This document shows positions 56,784 through 63,799 of a stretch of DNA of 64,000 nucleotides, one piece after another (the first letter of the stretch is position 1; each line of letters opens with the position of its first letter). The notes below the pieces were generated by a model, which did not search any database, was not told the DNA's origin, and saw nothing but the letters and a program-made list of their open reading frames with translations. This DNA is from Alphaproteobacteria bacterium PA2 (lineage in GTDB: Bacteria; Pseudomonadota; Alphaproteobacteria; Caulobacterales; Caulobacteraceae): the NCBI GenBank assembly GCA_002256425.1, contig NKIZ01000001.1, positions 2,143,001 to 2,207,000 on the forward strand, in the 5' to 3' direction. The translations under genes were made by a program, and so were the position numbers.

Positions 56784-57266
56784 ATGTCCGTCGCCTTCAC
56801 CAAGGAAGAGGATGCCGAGTCCCAGGCTGCAAACCTGCCCGACCGGCCGATCTCGCCCCATCCCAATCTGGTGACCGCAGCGGGGCTGGCCCAGCTGGAG
56901 GCCGGACTGGCCGAGGCTCAGGGCGCCTATGCGGCGGCGCGGGCTGGCGGCGACATCAATACGGACCGGACCGCCATGGCGCGGGCCACGCGGGATCTGC
57001 GCTATTTCTCGGCCCGGCGCGCCAGTGCGCAACTTCTGGAGACGCCCGAGGGGGCTGACACGGTGATGTTCGGCCACTCGGTGACCATCGAGCGCGAGGA
57101 TGGCCGCACCCTGACCTACCGCATTGTCGGGGAGGACGAAGCTGACCCCGCCCAGGGCAGCGTGTCCCACGTCTCCCCCCTCGCCCGGGCCCTGCTGGGC
57201 AAGGCGGTCGGCGATGTTGCGCTGGTGAATGGCGCCGAGGTGGAGATCACAGCCCTGGGGAGCTAG
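56784..57266 (+). CDS. GreA/GreB-family transcription factor-like protein
   Basis: Protein of 160 residues with an N-terminal coiled-coil hairpin (HPNLVTAAGLAQLEAGLAEAQ to DLRYFSARRASAQLL) and a C-terminal GreA/GreB FKBP-like domain (VMFGHSVTIEREDGRTLTYRIVGEDEADPAQGSVSHVSPLARALLGK). GreA relatives enter the RNA polymerase secondary channel; whether this one rescues stalled polymerase or acts like Rnk is unknown. I prefer ATG 56784 (MSVAFTKEEDAE) over 56757, because that is the common family start. Confidence 0.88.
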   Translation: MSVAFTKEEDAESQAANLPDRPISPHPNLVTAAGLAQLEAGLAEAQGAYAAARAGGDINTDRTAMARATRDLRYFSARRASAQLLETPEGADTVMFGHSVTIEREDGRTLTYRIVGEDEADPAQGSVSHVSPLARALLGKAVGDVALVNGAEVEITALGS

Positions 57267-57693
57267 CCCCGCCCCCTACTCCCACTCAATTGTCGACAAG
57301 TGGGTTAAGTCGTTGAAATAAATATGCAAAAAATATTTTCGGCCCTTGAATGCCGTCAAATATCCCGACAAATTCACTTGGTTTTGAAATCATTGGGGTT
57401 TTCGCGATTTTGCCGAAATCCGTGATTTCGGGGTCTATCGTCTCGCAGACGACGCAGGAAACGATCCGGTAACGCCAGTGCATTCCGGAGGTCTCACTCC
57501 GGCAAGTTACATCGAGGACAGCGACTTGTCACCAGACGAAGCTTCCGTGTCCTGATTCCACCTGCCTCTCGCGCCAAGCATACAGGGCCTGCCAGAAAAC
57601 CATATACGAGGGTCCCGGCATCACCTTCATACCGACTTGTTCAACCACATTTCACGAGGTCACATTCTGGAGGAATTCCAGAATGAGGCGCCC
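57267..57693. other. Hairpin-rich, AT-richer intergenic region
   Basis: A 427-base gap with lower GC than the rest. Perfect stem sequences occur at 57281-57304 (CCCACT...AGTGGG around the palindrome TTGTCGACAA), 57413-57431 (CCGAAATC-CGT-GATTTCGG), 57439-57451 (CGTCT-CGC-AGACG) and 57485-57502 (CCGGAG-GTCTCA-CTCCGG). No good protein frame runs through it. The stems could be a terminator plus a structured RNA, or the edge of a transferred element. Confidence 0.5.
57663..57685. promoter_or_regulatory. Hairpin/operator before the 57694 gene
   Basis: CATTCTGGA-GGAAT-TCCAGAATG, nine-base perfect arms. It contains GGAGGA, a strong ribosome-binding sequence, in the loop and left arm, so folding would hide it. 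It lies 8 bases before the ATG at 57694. Confidence 0.6.
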
Positions 57694-58167
57694 ATGGCAC
57701 GCTCCAAAACGGCACGACGCGAATATGAGGAATATGTCTTCCACATCACCGCACCCTCCATGCACTACAGCTTTTCGATCGAGCACGACCGGAAGCTTCG
57801 TGAATGGGAGCCTTTCAACGAATACGAGTCACTGCAGTTCGAGACTGAGTGCATCTGGCCCGATCGCTTCAAGGGCCGCAAAGGCACGGCCACGATCCGG
57901 CCCGAACCCATTCTCGCTGAACCCAGGAAACTGGCGCCTGATGCGATACAACGAAGCCGCTTTGGCTACATTCACGCGACGCGAAGTGTATTCGAGATTG
58001 CCGTCGGGCTGCCGCCGCAAGCCTATTGGCGGCTCGGCGAGGCCATTGCCTCAGGGCTGATCTGCTCAATGCTGACCAATGGTAAGGTCGACGTGCGATC
58101 CTTCAACAGGATCACCTCGGTCTCGTTCTATGGCCAGGAATTCGACCCAGTTGCTTACGTGGGCTAG
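57694..58167 (+). CDS. Uncharacterised protein, 157 residues
   Basis: Soluble protein starting MARSKTARREYEEYVFHITAP. It has mixed charged and aromatic sequence, a single cysteine (LICSML) and no membrane segment. I do not recognise a family. I chose ATG 57694 with GAGG six bases upstream; the frame extends upstream to a TTG at 57637, which would include the palindrome. A competing frame starting at ATG 57683 has a better-placed GGAGG but an implausible Ser/Arg/Pro-rich product. Codon use is less GC-biased than in neighbours, hinting at transfer. Confidence 0.68.
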   Translation: MARSKTARREYEEYVFHITAPSMHYSFSIEHDRKLREWEPFNEYESLQFETECIWPDRFKGRKGTATIRPEPILAEPRKLAPDAIQRSRFGYIHATRSVFEIAVGLPPQAYWRLGEAIASGLICSMLTNGKVDVRSFNRITSVSFYGQEFDPVAYVG

Positions 58168-58306
58168 TCCTTCCACGGAGCGAACCCTTCACGCCCCGTG
58201 GACCACCAACCCCAGTCAAACAGGTCCCCCTAGTCCTGCTTCGCCTGGACGACCGGCCGGGAGAGAAATCGCTTCGCTTCATCCACCCCGCCTGAGAGAA
58301 GCTCTA

Positions 58307-58346
58307 TTTACCCGGATAAAATAAGGAGTAATAACATCCGGGTGAA
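58307..58346. promoter_or_regulatory. Inverted repeat before the GIY-YIG-like gene
   Basis: TTTACCCGGAT (58307-58317) and ATCCGGGTGAA (58336-58346) form an inverted repeat with 18 bases between them, including a central AAGGAG. Both arms lie immediately before the ribosome site (AAGGAG, 58347-58352) of the next gene. This geometry suits a repressor operator or a leader hairpin. Confidence 0.6.
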
Positions 58347-58358
58347 AAGGAGCTGCAA

Positions 58359-58667
58359 ATGAACCCTATCGACAGGAAGCCCGCATTCGGGGTCTTCGCG
58401 GTCATCTGCTCGGCGACAGGCGATGTGTGGGTAGATATCAGCCAGCACGTCGACTCAGAGCGCGACAGCCTGTGGTCCGCCCTCCGCCTCGGGACCAGTC
58501 CCCACCAATTGTTGCAGTCGGTCTGGGCGACCGAGGGCGAAGAGTCATTTCGGTTCGAGGAACTCGAGCGCCTGAGGGATGACTATCCGCAGATCGATGT
58601 GATTGACGAACTCATAGGACGCGCATCCCTCTGGAAGGCGAGACTGCAAGCCCGGGCGCTTACCTAG
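58359..58667 (+). CDS. Short GIY-YIG nuclease-like protein
   Basis: Protein of 102 residues resembling short GIY-YIG family members common in alphaproteobacteria: GVFAVICSATGDVWV, LWSALRLGTSPHQLLQSVW and ESFRFEELERL. The GIY and YIG tripeptides are degenerate (GVF; VWV), so nuclease activity is uncertain; a glutamate at EESF corresponds to the usual late acidic residue. ATG 58359 has AAGGAG seven bases upstream. An inverted repeat covers its promoter or leader. Confidence 0.7.
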   Translation: MNPIDRKPAFGVFAVICSATGDVWVDISQHVDSERDSLWSALRLGTSPHQLLQSVWATEGEESFRFEELERLRDDYPQIDVIDELIGRASLWKARLQARALT

Positions 58668-58683
58668 AGACTACCGAAGCCCC

Positions 58684-59040
58684 CTACCCGAACAGATCCC
58701 CCTGCACCCACTTCGCCTGGGCGACTCGCCATGAGAGCCCACGGGCCGCTTCATCCAGCCAGCCCGTGACAAAGGCCTTCAGCCCACCGGCGCCCTCCAC
58801 CAGTCCGCAGTCGAGGAATTCCGAGCGATAACCCGTCTCGGTCACAGGCAGGGGCGCGCCCTTCGGAGCCAGGACCTGAAGCTCAAGGTGGGCATAGGCA
58901 AGGTCGAGCTTTGAGACGGAGAGCCCAAGCCAGTCGGCTTCATAGCTGATGGAGATCGAGACCCCGTTCCAGACAAGATGATCCATGACGATGGATCGGC
59001 GGGGCAACTGGTCAGCTGGTGCGGATTGAAGAAGCGTCAC
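58684..59040 (-). CDS. Uncharacterised protein, 118 residues
   Basis: Soluble protein containing VSISISYEADWLG, AHLELQVLAPKGAPLPVTETGYRSEFL and GWLDEAARGLSWRVAQ, segments I have seen in unnamed small alphaproteobacterial proteins. I chose GTG 59040 because TGGAGGAC lies 8 bases upstream; the internal ATG at 58986 has no ribosome site. Function unknown. It converges on the GIY-YIG-like gene. Confidence 0.72.
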   Translation of the reverse strand: MTLLQSAPADQLPRRSIVMDHLVWNGVSISISYEADWLGLSVSKLDLAYAHLELQVLAPKGAPLPVTETGYRSEFLDCGLVEGAGGLKAFVTGWLDEAARGLSWRVAQAKWVQGDLFG

Positions 59041-59347
59041 CTTTAGGTCCTCCAGGCGCCGCAGGACCGTCCCGCGGCTTCATGGAGAGCCCTGATCATG
59101 GGCCGCAAAGGCCAGGGTCACACCCCGCGCCCGAAGGGGGCGAGCTGCACGCAGCCGCAGGCGAAGGAAGCGAGCCGGGTTGACCCTGACCAGGCCCGTG
59201 ACAGACCGCTCGCCAGAAGTCCGCATGGAGGGTTTCGTATGGCAGGTGGGACCGCAAGGTTCGTTGACGGCCCATTTGGCCGTGGTTCAAGCAGCTTTCC
59301 GGAGCGCCCGTTCACCTCACCTTGAACTCTGCGGACATCACACCCAA
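59041..59347. other. Intergenic region without recognised feature
   Basis: About 307 bases upstream of the minus-strand small gene and downstream of the MFS transporter stop. Several short open frames exist on both strands but they are basic, low-complexity and lack ribosome sites. No inverted repeat or RNA gene stands out. Confidence 0.5.
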
Positions 59348-60592
59348 TCAGGAGTTCGGTATGGTCTCCCGGCCATAGGCGCGCGAAGCCAGCGCATAGA
59401 GCACGGCGGGCATGGCAAGTACGGGAAACAGGGCGATTAGGGCGGCGCGCAGGGAACCTGCAGGGTCTCCCCCAAAGACATCGCTCAACCAGCCAACGGC
59501 CAGGGGCCCCAGCCCTGCGCCGAACAGATTTGCGACAAAAAGGGAGATGGCGGATGCAAGCCCCCTCAGTTGCGGCGGCGCTACAGTCTGGATCATGGCG
59601 TAGGCCGGGCCGTAAGCCATGGATGCGAGAGACGTACCGATGAAGACCAGCGCCATGGCGAGCCTCGGATCCGGCGCCAGAAGTATGCCGAGCAGCGGCA
59701 GGAAAGCTGCCAAATAGGGCAGGCTGGCCAGGCGAAGGGCCCAGCGGGCGTCCCTGCGCATGAGGCCGGTCGCAAGCCAACCTCCCCCAAGCATGCCGCT
59801 GATGGATCCCAGACCGTAGCTGAGGCCAAACTGCAGGCCGACAGAAGAAATGGGCATGTGGAAGGCCCGCGAGAAATAGCTCGGGAGCCACTGCAGCAGG
59901 CCGGCCATGGCGAAGGCGCCCAGGGCAAAACCGGCCATCAGCAATTGAAATGTCCGGCTCTTGAGAAGTGGGCTCGGGTTTGAGGCAGCCGGAATGGGTT
60001 CAACAACGGCATTTCGCCTGGGCTCATCAATCACCGCCAGAACTACAAGCGCGACCGGCAGGCCCACAAAACCAAGAATGACGAAGGTGATACGCCATCC
60101 AAAGGCGGCGGCAAGAATTCCGCCGCCAGCCAGGCCAATCAGGGCGCCAAGGGGGGCTCCAGCCGAGTGGATTGCAAGGGCCAGAGGACGACGATGTTCC
60201 GGGGCGAGCTCGGTGATCAGGGAATGGGAGGGGGGCACGCCGCCCGCCTCTCCGATGGCCACCAGCATCCGCGCAGCTATGAGCTGGGCAAAGCCCTGCG
60301 CCAGGCCAGTGACGGCTGTCATCAGGCTCCAGAAAGTCATGGTGACCGCAATCAACAGAGGGCGTCGGCCACGGTCTGCTATGCGCGCAAGAGGTATGCC
60401 GAAGATGGCGTAAAAGGCAGAGAAGGCGAGCCCCGTGAGCAGACCCAGCTGGGTGTCTGACAGGTGCATTTCCGACTTGATCTGCGGCAACAGGACCGAC
60501 AGCGCTGTGCGATCAATACTGCCTATTGTGTTGGCAAGGAGGAGGACCCCAACGGTCCATGCCAGCTTGTGCCCATGATCACGAAAGATCAC
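59348..60592 (-). CDS. Major facilitator superfamily transporter
   Basis: Inner-membrane secondary transporter of 414 residues with about twelve membrane helices. The MFS loop motif is visible after helix 2 (GIPLARIADRGRRPLL), and the N-terminus has [37 protein letters not shown], typical of the sugar phosphate/spinster-like or aromatic-acid groups. Its start overlaps the stop of the AMP-ligase gene (60589-60592), so transport and activation of the substrate are likely linked. Confidence 0.93.
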   Translation of the reverse strand: MIFRDHGHKLAWTVGVLLLANTIGSIDRTALSVLLPQIKSEMHLSDTQLGLLTGLAFSAFYAIFGIPLARIADRGRRPLLIAVTMTFWSLMTAVTGLAQGFAQLIAARMLVAIGEAGGVPPSHSLITELAPEHRRPLALAIHSAGAPLGALIGLAGGGILAAAFGWRITFVILGFVGLPVALVVLAVIDEPRRNAVVEPIPAASNPSPLLKSRTFQLLMAGFALGAFAMAGLLQWLPSYFSRAFHMPISSVGLQFGLSYGLGSISGMLGGGWLATGLMRRDARWALRLASLPYLAAFLPLLGILLAPDPRLAMALVFIGTSLASMAYGPAYAMIQTVAPPQLRGLASAISLFVANLFGAGLGPLAVGWLSDVFGGDPAGSLRAALIALFPVLAMPAVLYALASRAYGRETIPNS

Positions 60593-62103
60593 TTCGGCGC
60601 CCTGCCCGCAGACAGCTCCTGGCGCAGACGCTTCTTGTCGACCTTGCCATAGGTGGTCAGGGGCAGGGCTTCTACAAAGACCACGGTCTTTGGCGCCTTG
60701 TAGGCGGACAACCGCGATTTTGCGAAGTCACGCAGCTCTGCGGGGGATGTCGTCCCATCGGAGATCACAATGGCGGTGACGGCCTCACCCCAGTCATCAT
60801 CAGGCAGGCCAACCACGGCGACTTCCCGGACGGATTCATGCTGACGCAAGGCCGTTTCGACTTCGCTGGAATAGACATTCATGCCGCCGGTGATGATCAT
60901 GTCCTTGGCCCGGTCGACCAGGAACAGATAGCCATTGTCGAGATAGCCCAGATCTCCGGTCCGCAGCCAGTCGCCTGACAGAGCCGCCGAGGTCGCCGCC
61001 TCATCCTTGTAGTATTGGGTGAGAAGGTAAGGCGATCGAACCTCGACTTCGCCGACCGGCGCCTCCGCCGAGGGTGCGATCCGTACCTCCAGGAAGGGGA
61101 CGGCGCGTCCGCAGGAGGCCAGCAGGGCAGGATCTAGGTGATCTTCCTTGCTCAGGGTGGTGATGAAATTCGGACACTCTGTCTGCCCGTAAATCTGGAT
61201 GAAAACCGGCCCCAGCTTGGCAAGTCCCTCTTCCAGCCGCGGCCGGCTCATGGGCGCAGCGCCATAGACCACAGTCCGAAGGCTTGAGATCCTGGCTGTG
61301 TCGTCGCCCATGGCGTCCAGCAAGCGGTAGAGCATGGTCGGGACCGCAAAGGTCCAGGTCGCCTTGGTCTGCGCGCAGGTTTCGAGGAAGCCGGCTGGAT
61401 CGAACTTTTGCTGAAGAACCGTGACCCCGCCCTGAAGCAGGCATGCGGCCATGTGGTAACCCGCCGAATGGGGTAGCGGCGTCGTCAGCAGCATGACCTC
61501 GTCAGACCGAATGTCGCCACTGACGATGTGAGCGAAGAGGTTCTGCGCCATGCGACCGTAGGCGTGCTGGACAGCCTTCGGCTTGCCCGTTGTCCCGCCG
61601 GTATAGGCAAGGATGGCCATGTCGTCCGGGGCCGCTAGGATGGCCTCGTCAATGGGCTGGTGCGAGAGCGCCTCATCCCAGGAGACGTCTTCCTCTTCCC
61701 CAGGGGCGCCATCAGGCGCGCAGATCCGTATAAGCGATAGGCCAGGGTCCAGGCCCTCGGGCTTTGGCAATCCGGCATGGGCGATGAGGACCTGGGCTTC
61801 AGCATGCTGCAGGCAATATGCAAGCTCCATCCGGCCCATGAGTTCATTCAAGGGGATCCGGACCGCGGCGAGCTTCAGAATGGCCAGCTCGGAGATCACA
61901 TATTCCGCCGAGTTACGCAGATGCAGGGCAATCCGGGACCCGCGCCCCAGACCTCGATGCTTCAAGTATCCCGCAAGCCGATCGGAACTGGCGTCGAGGT
62001 CGGCGTAGGTCAGCCTTTGCCCACCAACAATGAGGGCTGTACGCGAGCCATGACGGCTGATTGCGCCAAGGAGCAGGCTGGCCGAGGTTGGCCTCGTCGT
62101 CAT
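60589..62103 (-). CDS. AMP-dependent acyl-CoA synthetase/ligase
   Basis: Activates a carboxylic acid with ATP, usually forming an acyl-CoA. The 504 residues contain the P-loop LAYTGGTTGKPKAVQHA, IYGQTECPN, the hinge aspartate region WLRTGDLGYLDNG, RAKDMIITGGMNVYSSEVE and the catalytic lysine in TTYGKVDKKRL. Length and motifs fit class I acyl/aryl-CoA ligases. Which acid is used cannot be decided. Its promoter region contains a GTAC palindrome (62151-62166) shared with the cluster. Confidence 0.94.
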   Translation of the reverse strand: MTTRPTSASLLLGAISRHGSRTALIVGGQRLTYADLDASSDRLAGYLKHRGLGRGSRIALHLRNSAEYVISELAILKLAAVRIPLNELMGRMELAYCLQHAEAQVLIAHAGLPKPEGLDPGLSLIRICAPDGAPGEEEDVSWDEALSHQPIDEAILAAPDDMAILAYTGGTTGKPKAVQHAYGRMAQNLFAHIVSGDIRSDEVMLLTTPLPHSAGYHMAACLLQGGVTVLQQKFDPAGFLETCAQTKATWTFAVPTMLYRLLDAMGDDTARISSLRTVVYGAAPMSRPRLEEGLAKLGPVFIQIYGQTECPNFITTLSKEDHLDPALLASCGRAVPFLEVRIAPSAEAPVGEVEVRSPYLLTQYYKDEAATSAALSGDWLRTGDLGYLDNGYLFLVDRAKDMIITGGMNVYSSEVETALRQHESVREVAVVGLPDDDWGEAVTAIVISDGTTSPAELRDFAKSRLSAYKAPKTVVFVEALPLTTYGKVDKKRLRQELSAGRAPK

Positions 62104-62150
62104 TGCTCAAATCCCCAATCACGCACACATTCAATTGTGGGTAATTTAGA

Positions 62151-62166
62151 AGGTACGTTTGTACCT
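62151..62166. promoter_or_regulatory. GGTAC-N4-GTACC palindrome between ligase and TetR genes
   Basis: AGGTACGTTTGTACCT: perfect six-base arms with a 4-base spacer. It is 48 bases upstream of the ligase ATG and 84 bases upstream of the TetR ATG. The same pattern recurs at 63727-63742, so it is probably the operator of the TetR protein encoded next to it. Confidence 0.75.
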
Positions 62167-62249
62167 GTAAAGGACCGGCGGGATTGATTGGCGGTGGGCC
62201 GCGCGTAGGCTATGGCAATGAACAGCAACCCAGGGGAGCCTCGCGCACG

Positions 62250-62840
62250 ATGCGCCTAGATCGTCCGAACACCGTAAGCGAGCGGCATCGCGATCTGATT
62301 GACGCGCTGGAGCGGCTGTTTCTCGAGGAGGGCTTTCGCGATGTCACCGTCGATGAACTCGCCGCGCGCCTGAAATGCTCGAAGCGGACGCTTTACGCCC
62401 TGGCCTCCAGCAAGCAGGAACTCTTCCTTCTGGTTGTCGAGCGTTGGCTCGAACGGATCCGGCATCTGGGCTGGCAGGGCGCCTTGCAACACGATGATCC
62501 AGAAAAGCGGATCATCGCCTATCTCGATCCAGGCGTGAGCCAGTCCCAGGCCGCGAGCCGAAGGTTTCTGGAGGATGTTCAGAGCTACAGGCCGGCCCTC
62601 GCCCTGCTCGAAACACATCAGCGCGAGCGGACAAAAGTCCTGCGGGACATTGTCGAAGACGGGCAGCGCCGCGGTCGCTTCAGACCCTTCCATACGGCCC
62701 TGGTCGCAGAGGTGTTCCTGGCCGCTGTCGGAAGATTGAATGAACCCAATTTCCTGGAAAATGCCGGGATCAGCTTCAGCGACGGGTTTTCCGAGCTCTA
62801 TGAGCTCTTCCTGAAAGGCCTCTTCGCGCCTCAGGCCTAG
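62250..62840 (+). CDS. TetR/AcrR-family transcriptional regulator
   Basis: Regulator of 196 residues. The helix-turn-helix is RHRDLIDALERLFLEEGFRDVTVDELAARLKCSKRTLYALASSK (in parts), matching TetR. The C-terminal ligand-binding part is unassigned. ATG 62250 (MRLDRPNTVSERHRD) was chosen; the upstream frame to 62184 is probably not translated. It is divergent from the ligase and codirectional with nothing; it ends on CTAG shared with the hydrolase. Likely repressor of the whole cluster. Confidence 0.92.
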   Translation: MRLDRPNTVSERHRDLIDALERLFLEEGFRDVTVDELAARLKCSKRTLYALASSKQELFLLVVERWLERIRHLGWQGALQHDDPEKRIIAYLDPGVSQSQAASRRFLEDVQSYRPALALLETHQRERTKVLRDIVEDGQRRGRFRPFHTALVAEVFLAAVGRLNEPNFLENAGISFSDGFSELYELFLKGLFAPQA

Positions 62841-63715
62841 GGCCAAGCCTGACGCAGAAAGTCGCCGACCTCGCCGATGGCCGCGATGGTTTCCGGAAAC
62901 CGCGCCAGCAGAGGGAAGGTGTGTGGCGCTTCCTCATAGATGGACACACGCGCATCAACGCCCGACGCCCGCGCCTTGTCGACAAACCGCACCGAGTCAT
63001 CGCGCATCACCTCGGTGCTCCCGACGATGAAAAGCATTGGCGGCAGGCCTGAGGGATCTCCCCAGAAGGGCGAAGCCGCCGGGTCCGTGGGATTGTGGCC
63101 CTGGAGGTAGTGCATGGCCTTGTGGATGATGGCCTGTGGACCGAACAAGGGGTCAGCCTCGGCATTGGCTACGTGGGATGGCCCGGTCATCGCCAGGTCG
63201 GTCAGGGCTGACAGAAACGCCAGTCGACAGGGTGGCGCCTCCCCTGTCGCAAGCCTGGCCATGACCACGGACAAAACCAGAGCTGCTCCGGCCGAGTCGG
63301 CGATCACGGCTAGATTTTCTGCCCCACGCGCCGCGATGAGATGGTCCATGGCGCTGCCAACGTCCTCATAGGCGGCCGGAAACGGATGCTCCGGGGCGAG
63401 CCTGTAACGGACAAGGCAGGCGTCAGACCCCGTCGCCGACGCCAGTTCATCGATCAGCTGCCGATGGGTGTCATTGGCGTCAAAACAAAAGCCGCCCCCC
63501 GCCACATAAACGACCAGGCGCTGGCATGCGGCGCCCGGCCTCATTTCCACCTGGCCTTCGCCGACCGGAAGCAGGGTGGACTGCAGCTCAAGGACGGGCG
63601 CCGCCTCGCGGGCGGCCCTCATGGCGATGGGGTCATAATCTGCATTGAAAGCCGCCTTCAGCGCGTCACGCGCATGCTGATTGAAGGCCTGAAGTTCTTC
63701 GCTGGGCATCGGCAT
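62837..63715 (-). CDS. HSL-type alpha/beta hydrolase with altered oxyanion motif
   Basis: Esterase-like protein of 292 residues. Family landmarks: VVYVAGGGFCFDAND (normally HGGG, here AGGG), RLAPEHPFPAAYEDV, the nucleophile AVIADSAGAALVL (normally GDSAGG), the acid in IVGSTEVMRDDS and the histidine in EEAPHTFPLL. The serine and histidine are kept, while the first oxyanion residue is changed, so activity may be low or specialised. It starts divergently from the TonB receptor, with a GTAC palindrome between. Confidence 0.88.
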   Translation of the reverse strand: MPMPSEELQAFNQHARDALKAAFNADYDPIAMRAAREAAPVLELQSTLLPVGEGQVEMRPGAACQRLVVYVAGGGFCFDANDTHRQLIDELASATGSDACLVRYRLAPEHPFPAAYEDVGSAMDHLIAARGAENLAVIADSAGAALVLSVVMARLATGEAPPCRLAFLSALTDLAMTGPSHVANAEADPLFGPQAIIHKAMHYLQGHNPTDPAASPFWGDPSGLPPMLFIVGSTEVMRDDSVRFVDKARASGVDARVSIYEEAPHTFPLLARFPETIAAIGEVGDFLRQAWP

Positions 63716-63726
63716 TGACCTCTCGG

Positions 63727-63742
63727 GGGTACTTATGTACCC
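63727..63742. promoter_or_regulatory. GGTAC-N4-GTACC palindrome between hydrolase and TonB receptor
   Basis: GGGTACTTATGTACCC: perfect six-base arms, 4-base spacer, same core and geometry as 62151-62166. It lies 11 bases before the hydrolase start and 57 bases before the receptor ATG. A further CGTACC half-site follows at 63748. Confidence 0.75.
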
Positions 63743-63799
63743 TCTTTCGTACCACTGAAGGCAGCTCTTTGGAAGCGGCCCGGTTTAGGGGAGGTTCAA

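Noticed and set aside
57286..57483. 65-codon frame on the minus strand in the AT-rich gap
   Set aside because: No ribosome site and it runs through the hairpins; sequence has no protein-like pattern.
59118..59891. 257-codon frame opposite the MFS gene and spacer
   Set aside because: Cys/Arg/Pro-rich shadow frame; the MFS transporter is convincing in the other frame.
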